64,000 nucleotides of DNA from Bacillus sp. SA1-12. Its GTDB lineage: Bacteria > Bacillota > Bacilli > Bacillales > Bacillaceae. The DNA is taken from positions 231,152-295,151 of the forward strand of contig NZ_LATZ01000002.1 of assembly GCF_000981385.1 (NCBI RefSeq), written 5' to 3'. Below the pieces are notes generated by a model. It was not told the DNA's origin. It saw nothing but the letters and a program-made list of their open reading frames with translations, and did not search any database. The translations under genes were made by a program, and so were the position numbers. Position 1 is the first letter of the stretch; every line of letters starts with the position of its first letter. Shown here one piece after another: positions 56,457 to 64,000 of the stretch.

Positions 56457-57632
56457 TTAATCATCGTTATCTTCTTCATCGTCCCGGTCTTTATTATTAT
56501 TTTTCTTGTGCTTTTTATCTCTATTTTCTTCTTTTTTCTTATTATTATTTTTCCCATTCTTCTCTTTTACATCGTCACTGTATTCTTGCTCACGATTTTC
56601 GCTCCGATCGTCATCATGGTCCCAGTTATCGTATTCGTCTTCACGGTCATCAATTGCTTTTTTTTTATCTTTTTTGTCATCCTTGTTTTGATTGTTCCAG
56701 TTGTTACGATTTATGTTACCATTTTTCAACGAAGGGTTCTCTTTTTTAATATTTTTTTGATCCTGTGTGTTGTTAAGATTATTTTCTTTATTTGATTCCA
56801 CCGTTGAATCTTTGGTATTAGGTGCTTGACTGTTGACAGGTGTATCTTTTTGTTGTGTTTCACTTATCTCTTGCTCTGCTGCTTTCTTTTCAGCTTGATT
56901 CAGTTTCCTTGCCTGCTCATCACTTGGAGCTTTCTCTTTCTCGATCAGCTCTAAGTATTTCCCTGTTGATATCCCCTGTTGATGAGCCTTTTCTCTCGTA
57001 TCAATGTCAGATTCGATTGCTTTTACTTCAATTTCGTCATGTTCAAAAGAGGTGCGGATATCATCGATATTTTCTGATAGTTTTGTATTTCTTTTACTAT
57101 CATCATTATTTATTACTGTAGTAATAATAATTTCCTTGCCTGGATAAACGTAACCCTTTTCTTTTGATTTTGCTACGATTAAATCAACGACTACCTGAAA
57201 ATGTTTATTTTCCCACTTTGGAAGCCGATCAATTAGTGCTTTTGCTTCTTCATTTAGTGGTTCTAGTGATATAACCTTTAAGTTATCGTCAATAGCTATC
57301 TCAAAGCTTGGATTAATGTCAATTGACATATAGGCATACACTTTATCCTGATTAAAAAATGGAATAAAACTGATCATAAAAAACATGATTGCTAAAACAG
57401 ATAAAATGCCTACCCTTACTTTACGAGATTGAAAATAAGCCAAAAAATTTCGTTGATTCATTCTTGATTCTCTTGAAGCTGCTTCTTCACGTTCATCCAT
57501 TAAAGGGAAAAAAGAAATTTCTTCACCTATTTCATAAATTCCCTCTTTATTACTTGCTTTTAAAAATTGCCCATCTGGGGTAAGTAGTGTAACTAAGTCA
57601 TCATTATATTCTACGACGACCCCTCTTTTCAT
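56457..57632 (-). CDS. rsgI: Anti-sigma-I factor RsgI
   Basis: A 391-residue single-pass membrane protein. The N-terminal anti-sigma domain (KRGVVVEYNDDLVTLLTPDG, about 1-55) binds SigI. One helix follows at about 75-95 (VGILSVLAIMFFMISFIPFF), then a conserved extracytoplasmic domain (YAYMSIDINPSFEIAIDDNL) and a very long low-complexity tail (about 230-391) rich in Lys, Asn, Asp and Glu. The tail type varies between species. It overlaps sigI by 4 nt, so the pair is coupled. Confidence 0.93.
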   Translation of the reverse strand: MKRGVVVEYNDDLVTLLTPDGQFLKASNKEGIYEIGEEISFFPLMDEREEAASRESRMNQRNFLAYFQSRKVRVGILSVLAIMFFMISFIPFFNQDKVYAYMSIDINPSFEIAIDDNLKVISLEPLNEEAKALIDRLPKWENKHFQVVVDLIVAKSKEKGYVYPGKEIIITTVINNDDSKRNTKLSENIDDIRTSFEHDEIEVKAIESDIDTREKAHQQGISTGKYLELIEKEKAPSDEQARKLNQAEKKAAEQEISETQQKDTPVNSQAPNTKDSTVESNKENNLNNTQDQKNIKKENPSLKNGNINRNNWNNQNKDDKKDKKKAIDDREDEYDNWDHDDDRSENREQEYSDDVKEKNGKNNNKKKEENRDKKHKKNNNKDRDDEEDNDD

Positions 57633-58375
57633 GAATGTAGCACCCCTTTAATATATTCTTTTAAATAGACAAATTCCCCTGACATTATGATAGCCATTGC
57701 AATAATATATTTTCTATTTCTCTCAATTGTTTTTCGACTCACTGCAACCTTCGCTTCAAGCTGTTTTACAGGAAGCTGTCTCTTTTGGAAAAGAAATTCC
57801 CTTAATTCATCATCTTCTACTAATTTGGATGCAACCAAAATGGCATTTTGCCTTGCATCAAAATGCTTTGGAGATTGTTCAACAATTTCAGCAAATGTCA
57901 GCTTAAAATCTTTTAAGCAGTGCTGAAAATAGGCAATCTCTTCCCTGCGATGCTCTTGCTCAATCATTTTCGTATATTCATCAATTGATAAGTCAGATTC
58001 AATTTTACTTTGAGAGAATTCACCCTCTTCATGCTCCTGTAGCTCTAAATTGATCGTGTAAGGATGACGAACTTCTTTACGAATATAATCAATAACCTTG
58101 CGTTTAATTACCAATTCAGCAAAAGCAAACAATGAACTTCCTTTATCCGTTGAATATTTTTCAATAGCATCATTGAATGCAATTAGACCTATACTAAATT
58201 CATCATCATTTTCATTTATATATCGTTTACAAACGGATGAGACCGTTTTTGCAACGAACGGCTTATATTGTTCTATTAATTGATTTTGTAATTCTTTATC
58301 ACCTTGTTGTATTAACAGAACGGTATCTTCTAATGTACGTTTTTTCTTACCTAGTCCAAACAAAAGGCTAAGCAT
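57629..58375 (-). CDS. sigI: RNA polymerase sigma factor SigI
   Basis: A 248-residue sigma-70-family factor of the SigI group, involved in heat and cell-envelope stress. The N-terminal sigma region 2 includes FVAKTVSSVCKRYINENDDEFSIGLIAFNDAIEKY; the SigI-specific C-terminal domain (RQLPVKQLEAKVAVSRKTIERNRKYI) ends the protein. A small hairpin overlaps the ribosome site (58377-58388). Confidence 0.95.
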   Translation of the reverse strand: MLSLLFGLGKKKRTLEDTVLLIQQGDKELQNQLIEQYKPFVAKTVSSVCKRYINENDDEFSIGLIAFNDAIEKYSTDKGSSLFAFAELVIKRKVIDYIRKEVRHPYTINLELQEHEEGEFSQSKIESDLSIDEYTKMIEQEHRREEIAYFQHCLKDFKLTFAEIVEQSPKHFDARQNAILVASKLVEDDELREFLFQKRQLPVKQLEAKVAVSRKTIERNRKYIIAMAIIMSGEFVYLKEYIKGVLHS

Positions 58376-59011
58376 TGAGGTTCACCTCTGTTTCCCCTAT
58401 ATTACTTTGTTTATCATAGCTAAATTACATAGGGTTCGCAAAGGAAGAAATATGAAAATACCTTTCTAGTTTTCTACAGATTGAAGACAAATGTTACAAA
58501 AGTTCATACTTTTTACCTATGGCATAAAATAGAACAGCCTTCTATAACCTATTTCAATAAATTTAATTTATTGTCTAAAATCAAACGAAAGATTGAACAA
58601 ATAAAAAAGTGCTAAATGTATTTTTCACACTAAAAACCTTAACTTAATCGTAAATATTCACTGTTTAATTAACCATCTCCTTTTTTATCCCCCTATAGAT
58701 TTTCCTTTTTCACTACATTGTTTCGAACCATTCTGATTTATTAAGGGTGTATATTCAAAAAAAAGTGAAACCTAAGAATTAATACCTATTTTCTGTTACA
58801 AATTTGACATAAAACTTATCCCAATTATAAGAATAGAGCTATACTTTAGGTATCATTTCACCTTCATATAAGTAACTTGACTCAGGGAAGAGTAGGCAGC
58901 CCATTACAAAATTCACCGGAGATTTTTATTCATTAAGTTCTAGTTCCCCATCTATCCTACATATTTATGAAAGCAGACAACCTTTGTATCTTTGGTGAGG
59001 GGGATGATGAA
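58376..59011. other. Intergenic region between sigI and uppP
   Basis: About 635 bases without a clear gene. A promoter-like pair (TTGACA 58804-58809, TATAAG 58826-58831) probably serves uppP. The rest is AT-rich with no recognised element. Confidence 0.4.
58804..58831 (+). promoter_or_regulatory. Probable promoter of uppP
   Basis: TTGACA, 16-bp spacer and TATAAG, giving a leader of about 175 nt. Confidence 0.4.
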
Positions 59012-59791
59012 ATGGATTGGCTTCAAGCCATTATTCTGGGGATTATACAAGGACTCACTGAGTTCATTCCGATAAGCAGTACCGGACACCTTTACCTCGG
59101 ACGAAAGCTTTTTGGGCTAGAGGAAGCGGGCTTATTTCTAGATACAATGCTCCACATTGGTACACTTATTGCCTTGCTTGTTTTCTACAAAGACATCCTA
59201 ATGACTTTATTAAAAAAACCATTTAGTCGGCTAACCGCATTGCTTGTTGTTGGAACAATTCCAGCAGTCATCGCTGGTGTTTTATTTAGTGATTTCTTTG
59301 ATGAAATTTCAAAAACAGGTGTGACAATTGGTTGGGAATTTCTATTGACAGGTATCTTTCTATGGTTTGCCGATTCGATAAAAAATGGAGCAAAGAAGCT
59401 AGACGACCTTTCCCTTTTCGACTCCTTTTTTATCGGAAGCTTTCAAGCTTTTGCTATTTTTCCTGCAATCTCAAGATCTGGAATGACAATCGTTGGCGCC
59501 TTGATACGAAAGATGGACAAAGAGGCTGCCGCCTATTTCTCCTTTTTACTTTCAATACCTGCGATATGCGGAGGAGTTATTTTTCAGCTGAAGGATGTCC
59601 TAACAGGTGATGTTCCGCAAATCAGCTTCGTATCAATGCTCGTGGCAACCCTAACTTCTGCGTTTTTTGGTTATCTTGCAGTAAGGTTTATGATCTCTTT
59701 TGTAAAGCGAAAATCCTTAAAGATATTTGCTGTATATGTTTGGGGACTTGGCACTCTCATTATTTTCTTGCAGCTGCTGGGTATTTTTTAA
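59012..59791 (+). CDS. uppP: Undecaprenyl-diphosphate phosphatase UppP (BacA)
   Basis: A 259-residue membrane enzyme that recycles the undecaprenyl carrier for wall synthesis. Motifs: GIIQGLTEFIPISSTGHLYL (Glu and Ser) near the N-terminus and FPAISRSGMTIVGAL (Arg-Ser) later. It is a little shorter than the common 270-residue form. ATG 59012 follows GAGGGGGATGA; the frame from 58967 is not preferred. No partner gene. Confidence 0.92.
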   Translation: MDWLQAIILGIIQGLTEFIPISSTGHLYLGRKLFGLEEAGLFLDTMLHIGTLIALLVFYKDILMTLLKKPFSRLTALLVVGTIPAVIAGVLFSDFFDEISKTGVTIGWEFLLTGIFLWFADSIKNGAKKLDDLSLFDSFFIGSFQAFAIFPAISRSGMTIVGALIRKMDKEAAAYFSFLLSIPAICGGVIFQLKDVLTGDVPQISFVSMLVATLTSAFFGYLAVRFMISFVKRKSLKIFAVYVWGLGTLIIFLQLLGIF

Positions 59792-59980
59792 TAGTCCTTT
59801 AATAAATAAGAGACTTTCCCATTAATATAAGAAGAGTTTCTTCTGTTTTACTACCAATATTCTTAGGAACTCAATCTTTGTTTTTTAATCAGGATTTTTT
59901 TGGCATCTATTACTACACATGAAAAAGACAAAAGAAACTTATCCTATACACAACTAGACAATGGAAAGGAAGAAAATCCA

Positions 59981-60877
59981 ATGCATACGATGTGGAAAGG
60001 TTCTATCAGTTTCGGCCTTGTCAACATTCCAGTAAAGCTTTATGCTGCAACAGAAGATAAAGACATAAAGCTTAGAACCCTTCATAAAAAATGCCACACA
60101 CCTATTCAATATGAAAAAAAATGCCCAAATTGTGATGAAGAAATCAACAATGAGGAAATTGTTAAGGGGTATGAATATGTTAAAGGGAAATATGTTGTTC
60201 TTACAGATGAAGAACTTAAAGAATTAAAGGACGAGCATGAAGACAAAACTGTTGAAATTATTGATTTTGTAAAAATGGAGGAGATTGATCCCATTTATTT
60301 TAGCCGTTCATATTTTATCGGTCCAGGCGAAAACGGAGGAAAAGCCTACGGTTTACTCCGAGAGGCTCTGAATAAATCCGGTAAAATTGGAATTGCACAA
60401 ATTACAATTCGTTCAAAACAACAGCTTGCCATGGTTCGTGTTTACCAGAACTGCATTGTAATGGAAACCGTTCACTACCCAGATGAAGTGAGAAATGTTA
60501 AAGAAGTACCCAGTGTTCCTGAGCAGGTCGAGGTCGGAGCAAAAGAGCTTGAAACAGCTATCATGTTAATTGACCAGTTAACATCCACGTTTGATCCTGA
60601 AAAATACAAAGATGATTATCGTCTTGCCCTTCAAGATTTAATTGAACAAAAGGTGAACCAAAACGAAGGCAAAACACCAACAGAAACTGCTCCTAGACAA
60701 AATGTAGTCGATCTTATGAGTGCACTGCAGGCAAGTATTGAAAAAACGAAAAAGCCTCAAGGAAAAGCAAACCCAAAAGTTCAACCGGCAAAAGCTGCTG
60801 GTGAAAACACTGGCGCTAATCAGCCGTCTCCTAGTCCAACAGAAAAAAAGACAAAAACAGTTCGGAAGAAAGCTTAG
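59981..60877 (+). CDS. ku: Non-homologous end-joining protein Ku
   Basis: A 298-residue bacterial Ku that binds DNA ends and recruits LigD. The core starts HTMWKGSISFGLVNIPVKLY and includes GPGENGGKAYGLLREAL and the SxxxxLDxDxY-like STFDPEKYKDDY. The C-terminal tail (about 245-298) is rich in Lys, Pro and Gln, fitting a DNA-binding extension. ATG 59981 follows GGAAAGGAAG. ligD follows 730 nt later, but a HAD gene on the other strand lies between. Confidence 0.96.
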   Translation: MHTMWKGSISFGLVNIPVKLYAATEDKDIKLRTLHKKCHTPIQYEKKCPNCDEEINNEEIVKGYEYVKGKYVVLTDEELKELKDEHEDKTVEIIDFVKMEEIDPIYFSRSYFIGPGENGGKAYGLLREALNKSGKIGIAQITIRSKQQLAMVRVYQNCIVMETVHYPDEVRNVKEVPSVPEQVEVGAKELETAIMLIDQLTSTFDPEKYKDDYRLALQDLIEQKVNQNEGKTPTETAPRQNVVDLMSALQASIEKTKKPQGKANPKVQPAKAAGENTGANQPSPSPTEKKTKTVRKKA

Positions 60878-60884
60878 AGATTTT

Positions 60885-60985
60885 CAGCTAAAAGGGACTG
60901 AACCCGAAGAAAAGCAAATACTAATATATAGGATTTTTAATATGAATCCTCCTATTATTGTATTTGCAGGGACTGTCCCTTTGTT
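60885..60985. terminator. Long hairpin between ku and the HAD gene
   Basis: Outer arms AAAAGGGACTGAACCC / GGGACTGTCCCTTTG enclose an inner stem (AAATACTAATATATAGGATT with AATCCTCCTATTATTGTATTT). It ends two convergent genes. Related to the GGGTCAGACC hairpins. Confidence 0.6.
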
Positions 60986-61013
60986 TGACAGCCCTATTGG
61001 TTCTAGCCACCTG

Positions 61014-61532
61014 CTAATCTTTCGTTAACCATTTTGCAGCTTCAAGTAATGATGGAAATTGATAATCTGCTAAGCCTTCCTCCTTTCCAATTAAAATCGT
61101 TTTTGTACCTGCTTGTTTTCCAGCCAAAATGTCTACATCTCGATCACCGATCATTATACTTTCGCTTAAATTAACATTATGCTTTTCAGCAAGCCTGCGG
61201 ATCATTTCCGGTTCAGGTTTTCTACAAATACAGCCAGCATGAGGCTTGTGCGGGCAATAAATAATATCGTCTATTCTACCTCCGTATTTTCCAATATCCT
61301 GTTTCATTTTTTCATGAATCTTCCAAAGCATTTCTTCCTTCATATACCCTAACCCTATTCCACCTTGATTTGTCACAACAAAAACCAAAAATCCTGCGTC
61401 ATTTAATAACGTAACCCCTTCACCTACACCGTCTAACAAATGCATTTGTTCCGGTTTATTGACAAACTTGACTCGTTTACTTAAAACCTCATTAATGACT
61501 CCATCACGATCGAGAAAAACAGCTTTATTCAA
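61014..61532 (-). CDS. HAD-IIIA phosphatase (GmhB-like)
   Basis: A 172-residue HAD phosphatase, starting NKAVFLDRDGVINE (motif I). VVTNQGGIGLGYM is motif II. The GmhB-type zinc loop is CPHKPHAGCICRKPEP, and motif IV is MIGDRDVDILAGKQAG. It is probably a sugar-bisphosphate phosphatase. I choose TTG 61532 because AAGGAAGGAG lies just upstream; the open frame to 61712 would overlap ligD. It lies between ku and ligD on the opposite strand. Confidence 0.85.
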   Translation of the reverse strand: MNKAVFLDRDGVINEVLSKRVKFVNKPEQMHLLDGVGEGVTLLNDAGFLVFVVTNQGGIGLGYMKEEMLWKIHEKMKQDIGKYGGRIDDIIYCPHKPHAGCICRKPEPEMIRRLAEKHNVNLSESIMIGDRDVDILAGKQAGTKTILIGKEEGLADYQFPSLLEAAKWLTKD

Positions 61533-61609
61533 AATTATCTCCTTCCTTTCATGATTTATAGTAGAACTGTCCATATTACAAATAAGACATATTAAAAAGG
61601 TGAATGTAC

Positions 61610-63442
61610 ATGAAACCAATGTTGCCAACTTTACATAGTGAAATCCCTGAGGGTGCCGATTGGGTCTATGAAACAAAATATGATGGATTTCGAGCCCTGC
61701 TTCATCTTTCAAAACAATCCATTGAATTAATCAGCCGGAACGAAAAGTCCCTAAATGTTACATTTCCTGAAATCATTGAGGAAATACGTGAGCTCCAGCA
61801 AAAGCTTGAACCTTTTTTGCCGCTTGTACTCGATGGAGAAATTGTTTATCTTACGTCAAAGCATTTTTCTTATTTTGAACAATTGCAAATTAGAGGACGC
61901 TTAAAAAACAAAGAGAAAATAAAAGAGGCTTCTAATGAATTTCCCTGTAAGTATTTAGCGTTCGATCTTCTTGAAATCAACGGCAAGCAGCTTTTTGCTG
62001 ATCCATTAAGAATGAGAAAAGAACAGCTTCAAAAGCTATTTCAAGCGATTCAACTCCAAATAACGGTTGATCATAAGCTTCCCAATCTTTTACAGTATGT
62101 TCCATATAATACCCATTATACAAAGCTTTGGGAGGAAATGAAGCTTGAGGATGGTGAAGGCATCATAGCTAAACAACTAAAAAGTAAATGGGAAGCAGGC
62201 ACACGCACCAAGCAATGGTTAAAAATTAAAAACTATAAGTATGCCTGCTTTTTTATCACAGGTTATGATAAGAAAAACGGCTATTTTCATGTCGGGGTAT
62301 TTAAAGGTGAGGACATCATACAAGCAGGAGTCTTTTCTCATGGGATTTCAAGTGAAGAGCGTGAGGCATTAATAAAAATAATCAAAGATAACAAATTCAG
62401 TGAAACCCCGTCCTTCGTCGAGATTACTCCCAGCATTGTTGTTGAGATCCAATTTTTATCTTTGTATAAAGGTCAATTGCGGGAACCTTCTTTTCTTTCT
62501 TTCCGTTTTGATATTGAGTTTGAAGAATGTACATGGGATCAGCTTTTATTAGCGACCGCACCCATCCAGGAAGAGGTTGTTTTTACCCACCTTGATAAAC
62601 CGCTATGGGAAACAATGGATGTGAAAAAGGAACAATTTTTAAGTTATCTTTATCAACTTTCACCGTATATGCTTCCTTTTTTAAAAGATCGTTATTTAAC
62701 AACGATCCGTTTTCCACACGGAATGTTTGGTGAAGCCTTTTATCAGAAAAACAAGCCTGACTATGCGCCAAGTTTTATCCGATCAAAAAAACATGAAAAA
62801 ATTGACTATATTATTTGTAATGACTTATCTACTTTGCTGTGGCTTGGGAATCAGCTGGCATTTGAATTTCATATTCCGTTTCAGACGGTTGATACAAATC
62901 ATCCTATCGAAATTGTCTTTGATCTCGACCCGCCGTCTAAGGAGTATTTTCATCTCGCCATTAAAGCAGCAACCGAAATGAAAAAGATTTTTGATCAATT
63001 TGGGTTAAAAACATATCCAAAGCTCTCAGGAAACAAAGGCCTGCAAATTCATATACCACTTTCAAAGGATTCTCTTAGCTATGATGAAACAAGGGTTTTC
63101 ACTTCATTTATTGCTGAATTTCTTGTAACCAGCTTTCCTGATGACTTTACAATCGAAAGAATGAAAAAAAACCGCGGCAACCGGCTATATGTTGATTATA
63201 TCCAACATGCTGAAGGGAAAACGATCGTGGCCCCATACTCCCTTCGCGGAAAAAAAGAAGGAGCCTATGTTGCTGCACCATTGCTTTGGGATGAGGTTAA
63301 TGAGGATTTATCAGTTAAGAATTTTACAATGGACAATGTTATACAGCGTTTAAAGACAATAGGCTGTCCTTTTCAAGACTATTTTACTTCCCCGCAAGAT
63401 GAGACATTAAAAACATTAATAAGAGGTCTGACCTCAAAATAG
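61610..63442 (+). CDS. ligD: ATP-dependent DNA ligase D (LigD)
   Basis: A 610-residue two-domain repair enzyme for non-homologous end joining. The ligase domain comes first (about 1-310) with the active-site lysine in YETKYDGFRALL and EGIIAKQLKSKWEAGTRTKQ. The LigD polymerase/primase domain follows (about 325-600; FDLDPPSKE, the metal-binding Asp pair; GNKGLQIHIPL). No nuclease domain is present, as in B. subtilis YkoU. ATG 61610 lies 8 nt after AAAAAGGTGA, better than 61604. Confidence 0.95.
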   Translation: MKPMLPTLHSEIPEGADWVYETKYDGFRALLHLSKQSIELISRNEKSLNVTFPEIIEEIRELQQKLEPFLPLVLDGEIVYLTSKHFSYFEQLQIRGRLKNKEKIKEASNEFPCKYLAFDLLEINGKQLFADPLRMRKEQLQKLFQAIQLQITVDHKLPNLLQYVPYNTHYTKLWEEMKLEDGEGIIAKQLKSKWEAGTRTKQWLKIKNYKYACFFITGYDKKNGYFHVGVFKGEDIIQAGVFSHGISSEEREALIKIIKDNKFSETPSFVEITPSIVVEIQFLSLYKGQLREPSFLSFRFDIEFEECTWDQLLLATAPIQEEVVFTHLDKPLWETMDVKKEQFLSYLYQLSPYMLPFLKDRYLTTIRFPHGMFGEAFYQKNKPDYAPSFIRSKKHEKIDYIICNDLSTLLWLGNQLAFEFHIPFQTVDTNHPIEIVFDLDPPSKEYFHLAIKAATEMKKIFDQFGLKTYPKLSGNKGLQIHIPLSKDSLSYDETRVFTSFIAEFLVTSFPDDFTIERMKKNRGNRLYVDYIQHAEGKTIVAPYSLRGKKEGAYVAAPLLWDEVNEDLSVKNFTMDNVIQRLKTIGCPFQDYFTSPQDETLKTLIRGLTSK

Positions 63443-63462
63443 GCCGATCAGACCTTCATTTA

Positions 63463-63517
63463 TACCAAGTATTCAATTTGTGTGAAAATAATCTGATTAC
63501 TTGGTTCCTTTTTAAAG
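63463..63517 (+). terminator. Hairpin downstream of ligD
   Basis: ACCAAGTA pairs with TACTTGGT, then TCCTTTTT. The group II intron end lies directly beyond it. A second small hairpin (GGTCTGA/TCAGACC) covers the ligD stop. Confidence 0.6.
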
Positions 63518-63524
63518 TCTAAAT

Positions 63525-64000
63525 CGAGTAGGAGGGGGTGACTAACCCCCGACCTCTCACACCACCGTACGTACCGTTCGGTATACGGCGGTTCAATTAA
63601 GTTTGACGTAGAAATTCATATCTTTGATATAAACTTTTAAGCCCACGGGAACTCCAATAGGAGTTATCAAGGGTTTTGTGTAGAATTGGACTACAGGCGA
63701 TTCTCCAATATTTCTTTCTTGAGTTTCCCCATTCGTATGCCTTGTTATCAGGAACACCTAAACCTTTTAGTTTTCTAACTCTTGTTTTAGGTGTTTTCCA
63801 TTGTTTCCATTCAACCATACGAAGTCTTCTTCTTATCCACTCTTCAAATTCTTTGAACTTACTTGGTGTATCAGCTAAAGCGAAGTATCCGCACCACCCT
63901 GTTAGATATTGGTTTAGTTTTCCAATTCTAACTTCCATAGGACTAGGTTTTGAACGAGATGTGATCTGTCGTATCCTAGACTTTAGTCTTTTGATACTTT
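63525..64000 (-). mobile_element. Group II intron, 3' portion (runs off the window)
   Basis: On the minus strand the maturase gene is followed by intron domain V (63560-63594: lower helix CCGCCGTA with TACGGTGG, CG bulge, upper helix TACC-GAAC-GGTA) and domain VI (about 63526-63556, GGGGG..CCCCC stem). The 3' intron end is near 63525. The rest of the intron is beyond the right edge. Inserted close to the ligD terminator, in the orientation opposite to ligD. Confidence 0.88.
63597..64000 (-). CDS. ltrA: Group II intron reverse transcriptase/maturase, partial
   Basis: The C-terminal 134 residues of the intron-encoded protein are visible; the frame is open to the window edge. The maturase-specific (GIIM) domain is recognisable: RQITSRSKPSPMEVRIGKL, LNQYLTGWCGYFALADTPSK, FKEFEEWIRRRLRMVEWKQW. 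No stop occurs before the edge. The reverse-transcriptase palm is outside the window, so intactness cannot be judged. Confidence 0.9.
   Translation of the reverse strand, partial: SIKRLKSRIRQITSRSKPSPMEVRIGKLNQYLTGWCGYFALADTPSKFKEFEEWIRRRLRMVEWKQWKTPKTRVRKLKGLGVPDNKAYEWGNSRKKYWRIACSPILHKTLDNSYWSSRGLKSLYQRYEFLRQT

Noticed and set aside
56506..57121. Several plus-strand frames rich in Ser/Leu/Phe
   Set aside because: They are mirror images of the Lys/Asn/Asp-rich RsgI tail on the minus strand.

Overview
The window comes from an AT-rich, endospore-forming member of the Bacillaceae (Bacillus sensu lato). Gene order follows the Bacillus subtilis chromosome segment from ykvY/zosA/stoA/ykvU through ykvT/ykvS, queCDEF, ykvI, clpE, motAB, mhqR, spo0E, the mtn genes, kinE, ykrP, ktrD, htpX/ykrK, sspD, rsgI/sigI to ykoV/ykoU (ku/ligD). 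Family assignments below rest on motifs and recalled family sequences; no database search was run.

Region by region. 0.2-2.4 kb: a small secreted protein, a very small type I toxin-antitoxin locus with a LexA box over the toxin promoter, and non-coding DNA. 2.4-9.3 kb: a secreted nuclease lipoprotein, a Xaa-Pro peptidase, the P1B-4 metal ATPase ZosA with PerR-like boxes, and the spore-maturation pair YkvU/StoA. 9.3-13.9 kb: a complete GerA/GerB/GerC-type germinant receptor operon with a sigma-G-like promoter, next to the LysM/SleB-type hydrolase YkvT. 14-18.4 kb: a patatin-like protein, YkvS and the preQ0 pathway queC-queD-queE-queF behind a preQ1-I riboswitch. 19-26.5 kb: a CNNM/CorC transporter, a HAD phosphatase, YkvI, CtsR-controlled clpE and a K+ channel. 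27.1-32.2 kb: motA (apparently damaged), motB, mhqR, a ZIP metal transporter, a Spo0E-type phosphatase and a YibQ-type deacetylase. 32.2-34.3 kb: a VmlR-like ABC-F protein behind an attenuator leader.

34.3-43.1 kb holds the whole methionine-salvage set: mtnD, mtnB, mtnX, mtnW and mtnE on the minus strand, mtnU, mtnK and mtnA on the plus strand. Two SAM-I (S-box) riboswitches control mtnW-X-B-D and mtnK-A. 43.3-50.4 kb: sensor kinase KinE, an acyltransferase-3 membrane protein, a B12-binding radical SAM protein and several very small genes. 50.6-58.4 kb: PBP3-type penicillin-binding protein, KtrD, HtpX with its presumed repressor YkrK, an alpha/beta SASP, and the RsgI/SigI pair. 59-63.4 kb: UppP, Ku, a HAD-IIIA phosphatase and LigD (non-homologous end joining). 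The right edge enters a group II intron lying on the minus strand.

The most unusual items are: the SOS-controlled holin-like toxin/antisense RNA pair at about 1.0-1.26 kb; a family of roughly 95-bp hairpin units arranged in tandem at two distant loci (30.5-30.9 kb and 41.5-41.9 kb), in both cases starting exactly at the stop codon of the neighbouring gene; a motA gene with an AUA codon where the start should be and a one-base insertion near its 3' end; an S-box whose P3 arm is expanded into three consecutive hairpins; and a dispersed family of GGGTCAGACC-type long terminator hairpins.
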